A program made the translations under genes and the position numbers. Source: Nitrospira sp. (lineage in GTDB: Bacteria; Nitrospirota; Nitrospiria; Nitrospirales; Nitrospiraceae). Taken from it: DNA of 57,351 nt. Where the stretch lies: contig JAHBWU010000014.1 in NCBI GenBank assembly GCA_019636835.1, positions 1 to 57,351 on the forward strand, read 5' to 3'. The notes under the pieces are model-generated. The model saw only the letters and a program-made list of their open reading frames with translations, was not told the DNA's origin and did not search any database. This document shows positions 1 to 12,061 of this stretch, in pieces; position 1 is the stretch's first letter; each line of letters begins with the position of its first letter.

Positions 1-1
1 G

Positions 2-3000
2 TCGTTCAAACCGGAAAAAGACGGGCTGTTTTGTGCCAAGATCTTCGGCCCTACCAAGGATTGGGAGTGCAATTGCGGGAAGTACAAGCGCATGAAGCAC
101 CGTGGGATCGTGTGCGACAAATGTGGTGTCGAGGTAATTCAATCCAAGGTTCGACGCGAACGGATGGGGCATATTGAGCTGGCTGCGCCCGTCGCCCATA
201 TTTGGTTTCTAAAGGGTGTCCCGAGTCGGATCGGCACCTTGCTCGATATGAGCCTCAAGCAGCTCGAGAAAATTCTCTATTTTGAAAGTTATGTGTGTGT
301 AGATCCGGGCTCGACCGATCTGACGGAAAAAGAGTTGGTGCCGGAGGATAAGCTGCGCACCCTTGTTTCTGAGTTCGGTTCGAGCGGGTTTAAGGTCGGA
401 ATCGGTGCAGAGGCCATCCGCGAGCTACTGAGAAAGATCGACATTAATGCGCTGTGGGACGATTTGCAGGTCAAAGCCAAAGCGTCAACCTCGGCGGCCA
501 TGAAAAAGAAATACGCCAAGCGCTTGAAAGTGCTGGAGGCGTTCCGCAAGTCCGGGAATAAGCCGGAATGGATGATCATGGATGTCATTCCGGTACTGCC
601 GCCGGAATTGCGTCCCCTGGTTCCTCTCGATGGGGGACGGTTCGCCACGTCCGATCTGAACGACCTCTACCGTCGCGTGATCAATCGAAATAATCGGTTG
701 AAACGATTGATGGAGTTGAAGGCGCCCGGCGTCATCATCAGGAACGAGATGCGGATGTTGCAGGAGGCCGTGGATGCTCTCTTCGACAACGGTCGCCGCG
801 GACGCGCGATTCGTGGCCCGAACAAGCGTCCGTTGAAATCGTTGAGCGACATGCTGAAGGGAAAGCAGGGACGGTTCCGGCAGAATCTGCTCGGGAAGCG
901 CGTCGATTATTCCGGCCGTACCGTGATCGTCGTCGGTCCGGAGTTGCGCCTCCATCAGTGCGGATTGCCGAAGAAAATGGCGCTGGAATTGTTCAAGCCG
1001 TTCATCTTCCACAAGCTGGAAGCCCGAGGGGCGGCAACCACTATTAAGAGTGCCAAACGGCTGGTCGAAAAAGAACGACCTGAGGTCTGGGATGTCCTCG
1101 ATGAAGTGATCCGAGAGCATCCGGTATTGCTGAATCGAGCCCCGACGCTCCATCGGCTGGGCATTCAAGCGTTTGATCCTGTGTTGGTGGAGGGCAAGGC
1201 GATCCGATTGCACCCGCTCGTCTGTGCGGCGTTCAACGCGGACTTCGATGGGGATCAGATGGCGGTGCACATCCCCTTGTCCGTTGAAGCGCAGGTTGAA
1301 GCACGAGTCCTCATGATGTCCATCAACAACATTCTCTCCCCGGCCAACGGCAAGCCGATTGCGGTGCCGTCGCAAGATATGGTGTTGGGCTGTTATTGGC
1401 TGACGAAAGAACGGATAGGCGCTAAGGGCGAGGGGAAGGTGTTCGGATCTCCCGAAGAAGTTCGGATAGCCTTCGATGCGAGAGAAGTGGAAGAGCACGC
1501 CCGGATCAAGGTGCGTCTAGCCGGTTCGCTGGTGCAGACAACCGTCGGTCGTGTCTTGTTGTCCGAAATCCTTCCAGCAGGCTTGCCGTTCGCGAATGCG
1601 AACAAGCTCATGACCAAAAAGGAGATGACGAAACTCATTGATGCTGTCTATCGACAGACCGGCCATCGAGACACGGTTGAGTTTCTGGATAAGATCAAAG
1701 ACATCGGCTTTGCCTATGCGACCAGAGCCGGCTTGTCGATCTGCATCGACAATATGCATATCCCGAGTAAGAAGGAAGACTTCATCGGGAAAGCACAACG
1801 CGAAGTGAACGAGATCGAGAAGCAGTATTCAGAAGGCTTGATCACGAACGGCGAACGGTACAACAAGGTGATCGACATTTGGGCGCACGTCACCGAGCAG
1901 GTTGCCAATGAGATGATGAAGGAACTCGGTGCCGGGGGTGATCCGGCGAAGGCCGAATCGTTCAACCCCATCTTCATGATGGCCGATTCCGGTGCGCGCG
2001 GTAGTTCGCAACAGATTCGGCAGTTGGGCGGCATGCGTGGTCTGATGGCCAAACCGTCAGGTGAAATCATCGAAACTCCGATCACCGCCAATTTCCGCGA
2101 AGGGTTGACGGTGTTGCAGTACTTCATCTCCACCCACGGTGCTCGTAAGGGTCTTGCCGACACGGCGCTGAAAACCGCCAATTCAGGCTATCTGACTCGG
2201 CGATTGGTCGATATCGCTCAGGACGTCATTATCAACGAGATCGATTGTGGAACACGCGACGGCATTATCGTCAGCGCATTAGTCGAAGGTGGTGAAATTA
2301 TCCAGCCGTTGGAGGAGCGTGTCCTCGGTCGTTTGGCGGCAGAGGATATTCGTGACCCCGTCACAGGGGAAATCATCGTGTCTTGGAATGAAGAAATCAA
2401 CGAAGAGTTGACGAAGTCGATCGTTGAGGCCGGAGTCGACCGTGTGAAGATTCGATCCGTGCTGACGTGTCAATCACCCCGTGGTGTCTGTCGTGCCTGT
2501 TACGGCCGCGATCTGGCGCGAGGCCGCCTGGTGGAAAAAGGCGAACCGGTCGGTGTCATCGCCGCGCAATCCATCGGCGAGCCAGGCACGCAGCTGACGA
2601 TGCGGACTTTTCACATCGGCGGCACGGCCAGTAAGGTCGTCGAGCAAACGGTGCTTGAGGCGAAGCATGCCGGGCGAATTAAGTTCATGAGTTTCGATGC
2701 CAAAAAGAATGCGGATATTCACAACGCCGGTATCGCGGTGCGGAATAAAGAGGGTGAATGGGTCGTGATGAATCGCAATACGAAGATTGCGATTGTCGAC
2801 GACAGTGGACGAGAACGTGAGAAGTACCCCGTGGTGTATGGGGCCAAGATCAAGATTAAAGACGGCGATCCGGTTGTCGTCGGTCAGAAGTTAGTCGAGT
2901 GGGATCCCTACTCCCTGACCATTTTGACGGAGGTCGGTGGGAGGGTGGCGTACGGCGATATCGTTGAAGGTGTTACGATGAAGGACGAGTTCGATGAAGT

Positions 3001-4051
3001 GACCGGCTTGTCCCGCAAGGTCATCATTGAACATACCGGCCAGACGCTTCGCCCTCGTGTGTCGATTAAAGATGAAAGCGGCAAGACGGCCAAGGTGACC
3101 GGCGGCTCTAATGCTGTGGCCAGGTACTTATTGCCGGTCGGAGCCCATATCTTCGTCGAGAAAGGAGCCACGGTATATCCCGGTGATGTCTTGGCAAAGA
3201 TTCCTCGTGAAACGACCAAGACCAAAGATATCACGGGAGGCCTTCCGCGCGTGGTGGAGCTTTTCGAGGCGAGGAAGCCGAAAGAACAAGCGGTCATCAC
3301 CGAGATCGACGGAGAAGTCTCCTACGGTGGTTTCGTGAAAGGCCAACGCAAAGTTCTCGTCGACAATAAGATGGGCGATGTGAAGGAATATTTTATTCCC
3401 AAGGGCAAGCACGTCAATGTTCATGAAGGTGACTGGGTGCGGGCTGGGGAGCCGTTGATGGACGGATCGGCGAATCCGCACGACATCCTTGATGTACTGG
3501 GTCCGAATGAGTTGCAGAAGTACCTTGTGGATGAGGTTCAAGACGTGTATCGATTGCAAGGAGTTTCAATTAACGACAAGCACATTGAGATCATCGTGCG
3601 GCAAATGTTGCGGAAGGTGCGGGTCGAAGATCCGGGAGACACCCAGTTCTTGCCGGGCAGTCAAGTCAGCAAGAGCATCTTCGAAAAAGAAAACGAACGG
3701 GTGCTCGCGAATGATGGAAAACCGGCCTTGGGCAAGCCGGTTCTGCTTGGAATTACCAAGGCGGCCCTCACAACAGACAGCTTTATTTCCGCGGCATCGT
3801 TCCAGGAAACGACTCGCGTTCTTACTGAAGCAGCGATCAATGGACGCGAGGATAATTTGTTGGGCTTGAAGGAAAACGTCATTGTGGGCCGGTTGATTCC
3901 GGCAGGGTCCGGGTTTGATGAGTACCGGGATACGTTCGTCATTAGTGAAAAATCAGAGGCCGCACCCGTAGGTGTTGCACCCGCTGCGCCTGCCGTGCCA
4001 TCTGATGCGACGGCTGTTCCGGCGGTTTCAGGAGAAGCCGCTCGATCTTAA
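2..4051 (+). CDS. rpoC: RNA polymerase beta' subunit (5' end outside window)
   Basis: Catalytic beta' subunit of RNA polymerase. The reading frame is open from base 2, so roughly the first 40 residues lie outside the window; 1349 residues are visible. The N-terminal zinc cluster (Cys codons at 68, 74, 113 and 122) is present. The Mg-binding NADFDGD motif is encoded at 1235-1255, and a C-terminal Cys cluster ([11 protein letters not shown]) lies near 2470. After the trigger-loop start ([13 protein letters not shown], about 2590-2630) there is a long insertion that ends before the [10 protein letters not shown] motif near 3230, comparable to SI3 of E. coli. The C-terminus ends in an Ala/Pro/Val-rich tail of about 35 residues. 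rpsL follows 109 bp downstream with its own promoter. Identification is certain. Confidence 0.98.
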   Translation, partial: SFKPEKDGLFCAKIFGPTKDWECNCGKYKRMKHRGIVCDKCGVEVIQSKVRRERMGHIELAAPVAHIWFLKGVPSRIGTLLDMSLKQLEKILYFESYVCVDPGSTDLTEKELVPEDKLRTLVSEFGSSGFKVGIGAEAIRELLRKIDINALWDDLQVKAKASTSAAMKKKYAKRLKVLEAFRKSGNKPEWMIMDVIPVLPPELRPLVPLDGGRFATSDLNDLYRRVINRNNRLKRLMELKAPGVIIRNEMRMLQEAVDALFDNGRRGRAIRGPNKRPLKSLSDMLKGKQGRFRQNLLGKRVDYSGRTVIVVGPELRLHQCGLPKKMALELFKPFIFHKLEARGAATTIKSAKRLVEKERPEVWDVLDEVIREHPVLLNRAPTLHRLGIQAFDPVLVEGKAIRLHPLVCAAFNADFDGDQMAVHIPLSVEAQVEARVLMMSINNILSPANGKPIAVPSQDMVLGCYWLTKERIGAKGEGKVFGSPEEVRIAFDAREVEEHARIKVRLAGSLVQTTVGRVLLSEILPAGLPFANANKLMTKKEMTKLIDAVYRQTGHRDTVEFLDKIKDIGFAYATRAGLSICIDNMHIPSKKEDFIGKAQREVNEIEKQYSEGLITNGERYNKVIDIWAHVTEQVANEMMKELGAGGDPAKAESFNPIFMMADSGARGSSQQIRQLGGMRGLMAKPSGEIIETPITANFREGLTVLQYFISTHGARKGLADTALKTANSGYLTRRLVDIAQDVIINEIDCGTRDGIIVSALVEGGEIIQPLEERVLGRLAAEDIRDPVTGEIIVSWNEEINEELTKSIVEAGVDRVKIRSVLTCQSPRGVCRACYGRDLARGRLVEKGEPVGVIAAQSIGEPGTQLTMRTFHIGGTASKVVEQTVLEAKHAGRIKFMSFDAKKNADIHNAGIAVRNKEGEWVVMNRNTKIAIVDDSGREREKYPVVYGAKIKIKDGDPVVVGQKLVEWDPYSLTILTEVGGRVAYGDIVEGVTMKDEFDEVTGLSRKVIIEHTGQTLRPRVSIKDESGKTAKVTGGSNAVARYLLPVGAHIFVEKGATVYPGDVLAKIPRETTKTKDITGGLPRVVELFEARKPKEQAVITEIDGEVSYGGFVKGQRKVLVDNKMGDVKEYFIPKGKHVNVHEGDWVRAGEPLMDGSANPHDILDVLGPNELQKYLVDEVQDVYRLQGVSINDKHIEIIVRQMLRKVRVEDPGDTQFLPGSQVSKSIFEKENERVLANDGKPALGKPVLLGITKAALTTDSFISAASFQETTRVLTEAAINGREDNLLGLKENVIVGRLIPAGSGFDEYRDTFVISEKSEAAPVGVAPAAPAVPSDATAVPAVSGEAARS

Positions 4052-4074
4052 GTAAATGGGAGGATGCCGCCTAC

Positions 4075-4103
4075 TTGACAGTGGGTGGTTCCGTCACTAT
4101 AAT
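4075..4103 (+). promoter_or_regulatory. Consensus sigma-70 promoter of the str operon
   Basis: TTGACA at 4075-4080, a 17-bp spacer, and TATAAT at 4098-4103: a full match to both sigma-70 hexamers at ideal spacing. It lies in the 109-bp gap between rpoC and rpsL, 57 bp before the rpsL ATG. The expected start site is near 4110, giving a leader of about 50 nt. It probably drives rpsL-rpsG-fusA-tuf and possibly the ribosomal operons beyond. Confidence 0.85.
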
Positions 4104-4160
4104 CCTGCGGCTCTGCACTTGACGGTTGGTGCTTGTTTCTTTTGAAAGGGTCTGAACGCG

Positions 4161-4532
4161 ATGCCGACGATCAATCAGCTGGTCAGAAAAGGACGGACCT
4201 TTGTAAAAGCAAAGACAAAGAGTCCTGCCCTTAAGTCCTGTCCGCAGAAGAGAGGGGTTTGCCTTCGCGTATACACGACGACACCGAAGAAGCCGAATTC
4301 GGCATTGCGAAAAGTTGCGCGTGTGCGTCTTACAAACGGTATGGAGGTGACCACCTATATACCCGGCGTGGGGCACAATCTTCAGGAGCACTCAATCGTG
4401 CTTGTGCGCGGGGGCCGCGTCAAGGACCTTCCTGGTGTTCGGTACCATTTAGTCCGCGGTGCTTTAGATGCGGTGGGTGTGGCCGACCGAAAGCAGAGTC
4501 GTTCAAAGTATGGAGCGAAGCGGCCTAAGTAG
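4161..4532 (+). CDS. rpsL: 30S ribosomal protein S12
   Basis: Decoding-centre protein of the small subunit, 123 residues, full length. The conserved block [19 protein letters not shown] carries the wild-type lysines at which streptomycin-resistance mutations occur in other bacteria. The KDLPGVRYH loop, with the Asp that is methylthiolated in E. coli, is intact. The ATG is preceded by GAAAGGG at about 4143-4149. First gene of the str operon, behind the consensus promoter at 4075, and 44 bp before rpsG. Confidence 0.98.
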   Translation: MPTINQLVRKGRTFVKAKTKSPALKSCPQKRGVCLRVYTTTPKKPNSALRKVARVRLTNGMEVTTYIPGVGHNLQEHSIVLVRGGRVKDLPGVRYHLVRGALDAVGVADRKQSRSKYGAKRPK

Positions 4533-4576
4533 ATTCAAGGGTTTTGAAAATCATCACATTGATTGGATAGGTCGAT

Positions 4577-5047
4577 ATGCCACGCAGTAGGTTTTTGGGT
4601 CAACGTGAAGTGCTTCCCGATGTGCGGTACCGAGATAAACTGGTCGGGAAGTTTATCAACACGCTGATGAGTAACGGAAAAAAGAGTACGACGGAACGGA
4701 TATGTTACGGCGCATTTGATTTTATCCAGGAGAAGACCGGCAGCGACCCACTGAAGGTGTTTAAGGCAGCTGTGGATAATGTGAAGCCGATCGTTGAAGT
4801 CAAGTCTCGTCGGGTGGGAGGGGCCTCCTATCAGGTTCCGGTTGAAATTAGGCCGGCACGCCGAGTGTCGTTGGCGCTTCGTTGGTTATCGCAGTTTGCC
4901 CGTACGCGCGGTGGGAAGAGTATGCGCGAGAAGCTCGCAGCCGAGCTATTGGATGCGTCGAACAATACAGGGGCTGCGGTTAAAAAACGGGAAGACGTGC
5001 ATCGAATGGCGGAGGCCAACAAAGCGTTCGCTCATTATCGCTGGTAA
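4577..5047 (+). CDS. rpsG: 30S ribosomal protein S7
   Basis: Head protein of the small subunit that nucleates assembly of the 16S rRNA 3' domain; 156 residues, the usual length. The start [18 protein letters not shown] and the core [17 protein letters not shown] are typical. In E. coli S7 is the translational repressor of the str operon, binding the rpsL-rpsG spacer. The 44-bp spacer here is short and shows no obvious large hairpin, so that mode of control is not supported. A 114-bp gap holding an inverted repeat separates it from fusA. Confidence 0.98.
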   Translation: MPRSRFLGQREVLPDVRYRDKLVGKFINTLMSNGKKSTTERICYGAFDFIQEKTGSDPLKVFKAAVDNVKPIVEVKSRRVGGASYQVPVEIRPARRVSLALRWLSQFARTRGGKSMREKLAAELLDASNNTGAAVKKREDVHRMAEANKAFAHYRW

Positions 5048-5073
5048 CGTCGTTCTGTGCTGCAGTTGAGCCG

Positions 5074-5113
5074 TGCTGCGATCCGCAGATCCGGGTGCTC
5101 CTACATCGCAGCA
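5074..5113 (+). promoter_or_regulatory. Inverted repeat in the fusA leader
   Basis: TGCTGCGAT (5074-5082) and ATCGCAGCA (5105-5113) form a perfect 9-bp stem with a 22-nt loop in the 114-bp gap between rpsG and fusA. No T-run follows, so it does not look like an intrinsic terminator. It could be a translational or processing control element for fusA. Only the pairing is seen; the function is a guess. Confidence 0.45.
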
Positions 5114-5161
5114 GCGTGATGCGGCTTAATCTGCGGCACAAGTTTTTTTAGAGGGGTTGAA

Positions 5162-7231
5162 GTGGCTCGTCAGACGTCACTAGAGCGCACAAGAAACATC
5201 GGCATCATGGCTCACATCGATGCCGGCAAGACTACGACCACCGAACGGATCCTCTACTATACAGGTATGACCCATAAGATGGGCGAGGTCCATGAAGGCG
5301 CGGCCACGATGGATTGGATGGAGCAGGAGCGTGAGCGAGGCATCACCATTACGGCCGCCGCTACCACATGTTTCTGGCGCGACCACCGCATCAATATTAT
5401 TGATACGCCGGGCCATGTGGATTTTACGATCGAAGTAGAGCGTTCGCTGCGGGTGCTTGATGGGGCGGTGGCGGCATTCGATTCCGTCCAGGGAGTTGAG
5501 CCTCAGTCTGAGACGGTTTGGCGTCAGGCGGATAAATATCACGTCCCTCGTATTGCCTTTATGAATAAGATGGACCGGGTAGGGGCCGATTTTTATGGCA
5601 GTGTCCAGTCTATTATCGATCGACTCGGGGCAAAGCCGGTTCCCATCCAGATCCCCATCGGACGTGAAGCTGAATTTCGAGGGTCCATCGATCTGGTCAG
5701 GATGAAAGGATACTTTTACGACGATGAGACGCTGGGTGCGAAGTACAAAGTCGATGAAATCCCCGGTGATCTCCTCGCACAGGCAAAAGAATACCGCGAG
5801 AAGATGCTCGACGCAGTCGCGGAATTCGACGACCAGGTGATGGAAAAGTATTTGAATGGTCATCCGCTGACGGAAGAAGAGGTGATGCGCGCGATCAGGG
5901 CCGGGGCTATTTCCATGAAGATTACCCCCGTGCTTTGCGGATCAGCCTTCAAGAACAAAGGTGTTCAGCAGCTATTGGATGGTGTCGTTGACTATTTGCC
6001 GTCCCCGCTCGACATTCCTCCCGTTCTCGGAGTGGATCCTCACAGCGGAAAAGAAGTGGCGAGGAAGGTGGACGACGGTGAGCCGTTTGCAGCGTTGGCA
6101 TTCAAAATCATGTCCGACCCGTTTGCCGGTCAATTGACCTTTTTTCGTGTCTACTCCGGGACGCTGAAGACCGGCACGCCGGTCTTGAACGTGACGAAGG
6201 GGACGAAGGATCGGATCGGACGTCTCTTGAAAATGCACGCCAACAAGAGAGAAGAAATCGATGAGGTTCATGCCGGAGACATCGTCGCGGCGGTAGGGCT
6301 CAAAGGGGCCACCACCGGAGATACCTTGGCAGATGAGAAACAGCCGGTGTTGCTCGAGGTTATGAAATTTCCCGAGCCCGTTATTGCGATGGCGATTGAG
6401 CCGAAAACCAAGCCGGATCAGGAGAAGATGGGCTTTGCGCTTCAGAAGCTGGCGCAGGAAGACCCATCCTTTCGTGTGCGGACGGACGAAGAAACGGCGC
6501 AAACGATTATTGCCGGAATGGGGGAGCTCCATCTCGAAATTATCGTTGATCGGATGTTGCGAGAATTCAAAGTTGAAGCGAACGTCGGAAAGCCTGAAGT
6601 GGCGTTCAGGGAGACGATTCGACGGAAGGCCGAAGCTGAATCGAAATACATCAAACAGACCGGTGGCCGTGGGCAGTATGGTCATGTCGTCTTGACGGTC
6701 GAGCCGTCCGAGGCTGGTAAGGGATTGGAGTTTATTAATAAGGTCGTGGGCGGGGCGATTCCAAAAGAATATATTCCTGCTATTGAAAAGGGTGTTCGGG
6801 AGCGGATGGAAACGGGAGTGGTTGCGGGCTATCCTCTCCGGGATGTGAAAGTGACGGTGATTGATGGCTCATACCATGACGTCGATTCGAATGAAATGGC
6901 ATTTAAAATTGCAGCTTCGATGGGCTTTGCGGATGCATGCAAAAAAGCGGATCCTGTCTTGCTCGAACCCATTATGAAGGTTGAAGTCTTGGTTCCTCAG
7001 GAGTTCATGGGGGACGTTATTGGTAATTTGAATGGGCGAAGGGGGAAGGTGCAAGGGATGAAGGTTCGGGCTGGCGCTCAAGCGATCGACGCCGCCGTGC
7101 CTTTGATGGAGATGTTCGGCTATGCGACCGACCTTCGATCTCGGACACAGGGGCGCGCAACCTACAGTATGGAATTTGACCGTTACGATCAAGTGCCGAA
7201 GAATATTGCGGAAGCCATTATTAAGAAATAG
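5162..7231 (+). CDS. fusA: Elongation factor G
   Basis: Translocation GTPase, 689 residues, with the normal bacterial five-domain length. The P-loop is [12 protein letters not shown] (about residues 17-28), switch I has the canonical RERGITI, switch II is DTPGHVDF, and NKMD is the guanine-specificity motif. The GTG start is favoured because the product begins [20 protein letters not shown], the usual EF-G N-terminus, and a GAGGGG stretch precedes it. Its canonical switch I contrasts with that of the neighbouring tuf. The spacer to tuf is 30 bp, so the two are co-transcribed. Confidence 0.98.
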   Translation: MARQTSLERTRNIGIMAHIDAGKTTTTERILYYTGMTHKMGEVHEGAATMDWMEQERERGITITAAATTCFWRDHRINIIDTPGHVDFTIEVERSLRVLDGAVAAFDSVQGVEPQSETVWRQADKYHVPRIAFMNKMDRVGADFYGSVQSIIDRLGAKPVPIQIPIGREAEFRGSIDLVRMKGYFYDDETLGAKYKVDEIPGDLLAQAKEYREKMLDAVAEFDDQVMEKYLNGHPLTEEEVMRAIRAGAISMKITPVLCGSAFKNKGVQQLLDGVVDYLPSPLDIPPVLGVDPHSGKEVARKVDDGEPFAALAFKIMSDPFAGQLTFFRVYSGTLKTGTPVLNVTKGTKDRIGRLLKMHANKREEIDEVHAGDIVAAVGLKGATTGDTLADEKQPVLLEVMKFPEPVIAMAIEPKTKPDQEKMGFALQKLAQEDPSFRVRTDEETAQTIIAGMGELHLEIIVDRMLREFKVEANVGKPEVAFRETIRRKAEAESKYIKQTGGRGQYGHVVLTVEPSEAGKGLEFINKVVGGAIPKEYIPAIEKGVRERMETGVVAGYPLRDVKVTVIDGSYHDVDSNEMAFKIAASMGFADACKKADPVLLEPIMKVEVLVPQEFMGDVIGNLNGRRGKVQGMKVRAGAQAIDAAVPLMEMFGYATDLRSRTQGRATYSMEFDRYDQVPKNIAEAIIKK

Positions 7232-7261
7232 CGGTTACTGAATTACGGGAGGGAGTGGGTT

Positions 7262-8468
<1,207 letters not shown>

Positions 8469-8507
8469 GAGGGACATTGGTCGCTTGACAGCTTAGGAGT
8501 GAATGAA

Positions 8508-8819
8508 GTGAAAGTCGATCAGCGGATTAGAATTAGATTGAGGGGCTTTGACTATCGAGTGCTGGATCAGTCGGTCACGGAAATTGTCGAGACTGTTCGG
8601 CGCAGCGGAGCCAAGGTGGTGGGTCCGATTCCGCTTCCCACGAGGATTGAAAAAATTACGGTGCAGCGGTCGACGCACGCCGATAAGAAGTCTCGCGAGC
8701 AATTTGAGATGCGGACACACAAGCGATTGCTGGATATTATGGAGCCCACACCTGAGACTATGGATTCGTTGATGAAGCTGAATCTGGCGGCGGGGGTGGA
8801 CGTAGAGATAAAACTGTAG
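8508..8819 (+). CDS. rpsJ: 30S ribosomal protein S10
   Basis: Head protein of the 30S subunit that also serves as NusE in antitermination; 103 residues, the usual length. An upstream GTG at 8499 overlaps the AGGAG at 8495-8499, so it cannot be served by it. GTG 8508 lies 8 nt after that AGGAG and gives the canonical start [15 protein letters not shown]. The conserved GPIPLPT and [11 protein letters not shown] segments are present. First gene of the S10 operon; no terminator or clear promoter separates it from tuf. Confidence 0.97.
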   Translation: MKVDQRIRIRLRGFDYRVLDQSVTEIVETVRRSGAKVVGPIPLPTRIEKITVQRSTHADKKSREQFEMRTHKRLLDIMEPTPETMDSLMKLNLAAGVDVEIKL

Positions 8820-8879
8820 GGAGTTTGAGTCTGAGTTTGAGTGTGGCCTTGGTCGACTTTTCAATTATGCGGTGAGTCA

Positions 8880-9500
8880 ATGACGAATGGACTGATTGGA
8901 AAAAAGTTGGGAATGACCCAAGTTTTCGACGAGAGTCGTTTGACGCCGGTGACGGTAATTGAGGCGGGCCCATGTCGAGTGGTGGCGGTGAAGTCAAAAG
9001 AGCGTGATCGATATGAAGCGGTTCAGCTCTCTTTTGGTGAAGTCAAAGAGCGCAAGTTATCCAAGCCGGAGTTGGGTCATTTGAAGAAAAATCAAGCGCC
9101 TCCCAGTCGGGTGTTGCGCGAGTTTAAAAAAGACGGAGAGCTGGCTGTCGGGCAGCTGGTAACGGTGGGTATGTTCAAGAAGGGCGACTGGGTCGATGTG
9201 ATCGGGGTATCGAAGGGTAAAGGGTTTCAGGGGGTCGTCAAGCGTCATCACTATGCAGGTGGCCCTGAATCGCATGGATCCATGTTTCATCGGGCCCCCG
9301 GATCTATCGGAGCAAGTTCGTTTCCTTCTCGCGTGTGGAAAGGGAAGACTCTGCCGGGCCATATGGGGTCCGAGCGGGTCACGGTTCAGCGGTTGAAAGT
9401 CATCGAGTCGCGATCTGAAGAAAATCTCCTCTTTGTCCGAGGGGCCGTTCCTGGGGCTGCTAACGGCGTCGTTGTCGTGCGAAAGTCGAAGAAGAGCTAG
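8880..9500 (+). CDS. rplC: 50S ribosomal protein L3
   Basis: Large-subunit protein that initiates 23S rRNA assembly and reaches toward the peptidyl transferase centre; 206 residues. ATG 8880 gives MTNGLIGKKLGMTQVFDE, the normal N-terminus; a longer in-frame start at 8841 would add 13 unconserved residues. The loop GGPESHGSMFHRAPGSIGAS and the segment KGKTLPGHMG are characteristic. rplD starts one base after its stop. Confidence 0.97.
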   Translation: MTNGLIGKKLGMTQVFDESRLTPVTVIEAGPCRVVAVKSKERDRYEAVQLSFGEVKERKLSKPELGHLKKNQAPPSRVLREFKKDGELAVGQLVTVGMFKKGDWVDVIGVSKGKGFQGVVKRHHYAGGPESHGSMFHRAPGSIGASSFPSRVWKGKTLPGHMGSERVTVQRLKVIESRSEENLLFVRGAVPGAANGVVVVRKSKKS

Positions 9501-9501
9501 T

Positions 9502-10125
9502 ATGCCTACTATCGATCTTGTTGATTTACAGAAAAAGAAGGTGGGAACGGTCGATTTGTCTCCGCAAGTATTCGGCTGTGAACCTCGTGCTGCGTTGGTC
9601 CATGAAGCGGTCGTCATGCAACGTGCTTGTGAGCGCAGAGGGACGGCCTCTACGCTGCGGCGCGGTGAAGTGAGTGGGTCTGGTAAAAAACCATGGAAGC
9701 AAAAACATACGGGACGTGCACGGGCTGGGTCTCTTCGCTCTCCTGTCTGGCGTCATGGAGGGAGTGTTTTTGGCCCGAAGCCTAGAAGCTATGCCTATTC
9801 CATGCCGAAGAAAAAGTATCGTATTGCGCTGCAGAGCGCCTTATCGGCTAAAGTGGCGGAGAGCAAATTGTTTGTGGTGTCTGATCTTTCCTTGCAACAG
9901 CCTCGGACGAAACTATTGGCGCAAGCGTTAAAGCAATTCACTGGAGGTGATCACGCGCTGGTGATCGTCGGTAAGGAACAGTCGGATATCTTGAAGGCTG
10001 CTGGCAATTTGGCTGCTGTGAAAGTGCTCAGCCCTGATCAATTGAACGTCTATGACGTTGTTCGTGCCCAAGTGATCATGATCGCTGAACGAGAACTTGG
10101 TCCTGTGAGCGAGGTGTGGTCATGA
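9502..10125 (+). CDS. rplD: 50S ribosomal protein L4
   Basis: Lines the nascent-peptide exit tunnel and, in E. coli, autoregulates the S10 operon; 207 residues. ATG 9502, one base after the rplC stop, gives MPTIDLVDLQKKKVG. A longer frame from 9433 would overlap rplC and is rejected. The tunnel-loop signature RGEVSGSGKKPWKQKHTGRAR is intact apart from normal variation. The stop overlaps the rplW start as ATGA, implying translational coupling. Confidence 0.97.
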   Translation: MPTIDLVDLQKKKVGTVDLSPQVFGCEPRAALVHEAVVMQRACERRGTASTLRRGEVSGSGKKPWKQKHTGRARAGSLRSPVWRHGGSVFGPKPRSYAYSMPKKKYRIALQSALSAKVAESKLFVVSDLSLQQPRTKLLAQALKQFTGGDHALVIVGKEQSDILKAAGNLAAVKVLSPDQLNVYDVVRAQVIMIAERELGPVSEVWS

Positions 10126-10415
10126 AAGTTGATAGCCACAGGGTCCTGATTCGGCCGTTATTGACGGAGAAGATTACCGGACTTCGTGAAAAAACGAATA
10201 CGGTGGGCTTCGTGGTTCATCCAGACGCGAATCGCATTCAAATCAGGCAGGCCGTTGAGGCACTGTTAAAAGTTAAGGTTGTGAAGATCAACATCATGAA
10301 TATCCGCGGGAAAATCAAGCGACTCGGGCGGTTCTCAGGTAGGCGCTCAGATTGGAAGAAGGCGCTGGTGACCCTTAAGGAAGGGGAAAAGTTGGAGATG
10401 TACGAAAGCGCTTAG
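10122..10415 (+). CDS. rplW: 50S ribosomal protein L23
   Basis: Sits at the tunnel exit, where trigger factor and SRP dock; 97 residues. ATG 10122 overlaps the rplD stop (ATGA) with GAGGTG just upstream. A GTG at 10116 would add two residues and is less likely. Conserved elements are RPLLTEK and the C-terminal WKKALVTLKEGEK. Confidence 0.96.
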   Translation: MKVDSHRVLIRPLLTEKITGLREKTNTVGFVVHPDANRIQIRQAVEALLKVKVVKINIMNIRGKIKRLGRFSGRRSDWKKALVTLKEGEKLEMYESA

Positions 10416-10467
10416 TGGGGCCTGATAGTCTGTCCGTTCGTGGAATGCGGAAGGTGGGAACATCATC

Positions 10468-11310
10468 ATGGGGCTGAAATCGTATCGTCCAACGTCTCCA
10501 GGTCGCCGTGGTATGACAGCCGTGGTGACCGAGGAGTTAACCGATAAGAAGCCAGAGAAATCGTTGACCGCTTTTCATCTTCGGAGCGGAGGGCGGAACA
10601 ACGATGGTCGGATGACCGTCCGGTTTCGTGGTGGAGGGCACAAGCGGCTCTATCGCACGATCGATTTCTTGCGCGATAAAGTTGGCGTTTCGGCACGGGT
10701 TACAGCTATTGAGTACGACCCGAATCGATCCGCAAGAATCGCACTCTTGAAGTATCGGGACGGAGAGAAGCGGTATATCTTGGCTCCTGTCGGGTTGAAG
10801 GTGAATGATGAAATACAATCAGGTCCACAGGCGGAGATCCGGCCGGGGAATGCACTTCCGTTGGTCAATATGCCTCTGGGTACGACCATCCACAATCTTG
10901 AATTAAAGGCCGGCAAGGGTGGCCAGTTGATTCGAAGTGCCGGCGGGTTCGCGCAGGTCATGGGGCGTGACGGTGATTATGTGCAGGTCCGTCTGAAGTC
11001 CGGGGAAATGCGCAGAATTTTAGGAATCTGCATGGCGACCGTCGGACAGGTCGGGAACGTCGATCACGAGAACGTCAGCGTTGGGAAGGCGGGGCGGAGT
11101 CGTTGGAAAGGCAAAAGACCGCATGTGCGAGGGGTCGTGATGAACCCGGTTGACCATCCTCACGGTGGTGGCGAAGGAAAGTCAGGGCAGGGGAACCCGC
11201 ACCCAGTATCTCCATGGGGTCTTCCAACCAAGGGCTACAAGACCAGGCAGAATAAGAAAACGGACAAGTTCATTATTGCTCGACGTAAGTCAGGAGTTCG
11301 CAATGCCTAG
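10468..11310 (+). CDS. rplB: 50S ribosomal protein L2
   Basis: Required for subunit association and peptidyl-transferase centre assembly; 280 residues, the standard length. Hallmarks are the N-terminal [12 protein letters not shown], the RNA-binding [14 protein letters not shown], and the C-terminal [15 protein letters not shown] loop with the conserved histidine. GGTGGGA upstream serves the ATG. Its 3' end overlaps the rpsS start by 8 bp. Confidence 0.98.
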   Translation: MGLKSYRPTSPGRRGMTAVVTEELTDKKPEKSLTAFHLRSGGRNNDGRMTVRFRGGGHKRLYRTIDFLRDKVGVSARVTAIEYDPNRSARIALLKYRDGEKRYILAPVGLKVNDEIQSGPQAEIRPGNALPLVNMPLGTTIHNLELKAGKGGQLIRSAGGFAQVMGRDGDYVQVRLKSGEMRRILGICMATVGQVGNVDHENVSVGKAGRSRWKGKRPHVRGVVMNPVDHPHGGGEGKSGQGNPHPVSPWGLPTKGYKTRQNKKTDKFIIARRKSGVRNA

Positions 11311-11590
11311 ATCGGTAAGTAAAGGGGCGTTTGTCGACGGCCATCTTCTCAAAAAGGTCGAGCGGCTGAATGAGACGAAGGACCGCAAGTTGATCAAAAC
11401 GTGGTCGCGGCGATCGACAGTCGTCCCTGACATGATCGGGCATACGTTTGCGGTTCATAACGGGAAGAAATTCATCCCTGTGTTCGTGACCGAGAACATG
11501 GTCGGCCATAAACTGGGCGAGTTTGCACCGACTCGATTTTTCAAAGGGCATGGGCAGGCCAAGACTGAAAAAGCCGTTGCCCTGAAGTAG
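11303..11590 (+). CDS. rpsS: 30S ribosomal protein S19
   Basis: Head protein forming a complex with S13 near the A-site finger; 95 residues. ATG 11303 lies inside the 3' end of rplB, preceded by AGGAG at 11292-11296, and gives [19 protein letters not shown] longer in-frame start inside rplB is rejected. The segments [17 protein letters not shown] and [16 protein letters not shown] are highly conserved. Confidence 0.97.
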   Translation: MPRSVSKGAFVDGHLLKKVERLNETKDRKLIKTWSRRSTVVPDMIGHTFAVHNGKKFIPVFVTENMVGHKLGEFAPTRFFKGHGQAKTEKAVALK

Positions 11591-11674
11591 GTAAGGTTAG
11601 TAGAGGTTTATCAAGCGCCGACGCAAAGCGTGGGCTATCGATCACGGAAGTTGAGCGGTAACAGGGTTTTGAAA

Positions 11675-12031
11675 ATGACTGAAGCACATGCAATTCTGAG
11701 GTTTGTTCGGGTTGCGCCGCGCAAGGCCAAGCCGGTGATCGATATGATTCGCGGAAGGCAGGTGCCGATGGCTCTGGCCATCCTGAAGCACACGCCCCGT
11801 CATGCTGCACGGGTGGTTGAAAAAATCGTTCGTTCTGCTGTGGCAAATGCTGAGCTGAAGGAAATGGGCGATAGCGAATCCATGGTGATTTCTAAGGCGT
11901 TCGTCGATTGCGGTCCAACATATAAGCGTGTGCGTGCCAGGTCGATGGGGCGTGCCAATGCAATTCAAAAACGCACGAGTCACATCACTGTCGTCGTGAC
12001 GGCACCGGAAAGTCAGGGCAAGAGGAAATAG
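11675..12031 (+). CDS. rplV: 50S ribosomal protein L22
   Basis: Its long beta-hairpin lines the exit tunnel; 118 residues from ATG 11675 (MTEAHAILRFVRVAPRKAK). An in-frame GTG at 11630 would add 15 unconserved residues, so the ATG is preferred even though only a weak AGGG precedes it. The C-terminal hairpin region RARSMGRANAIQKRTSHI is conserved; macrolide-resistance changes occur in this hairpin in other species. The 84-bp gap after rpsS is larger than most in this operon. Confidence 0.95.
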   Translation: MTEAHAILRFVRVAPRKAKPVIDMIRGRQVPMALAILKHTPRHAARVVEKIVRSAVANAELKEMGDSESMVISKAFVDCGPTYKRVRARSMGRANAIQKRTSHITVVVTAPESQGKRK

Positions 12032-12061
12032 CTCATTTCTCTTTATTGAGGCATACAACGC

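Noticed and set aside
485..1498. 337-residue antisense open frame inside rpoC
   Set aside because: Shadow of a highly conserved gene; no recognisable domain or translation signals.
8499..8507. Upstream GTG start for rpsJ
   Set aside because: It overlaps the Shine-Dalgarno that serves GTG 8508 and gives a longer-than-usual S10.
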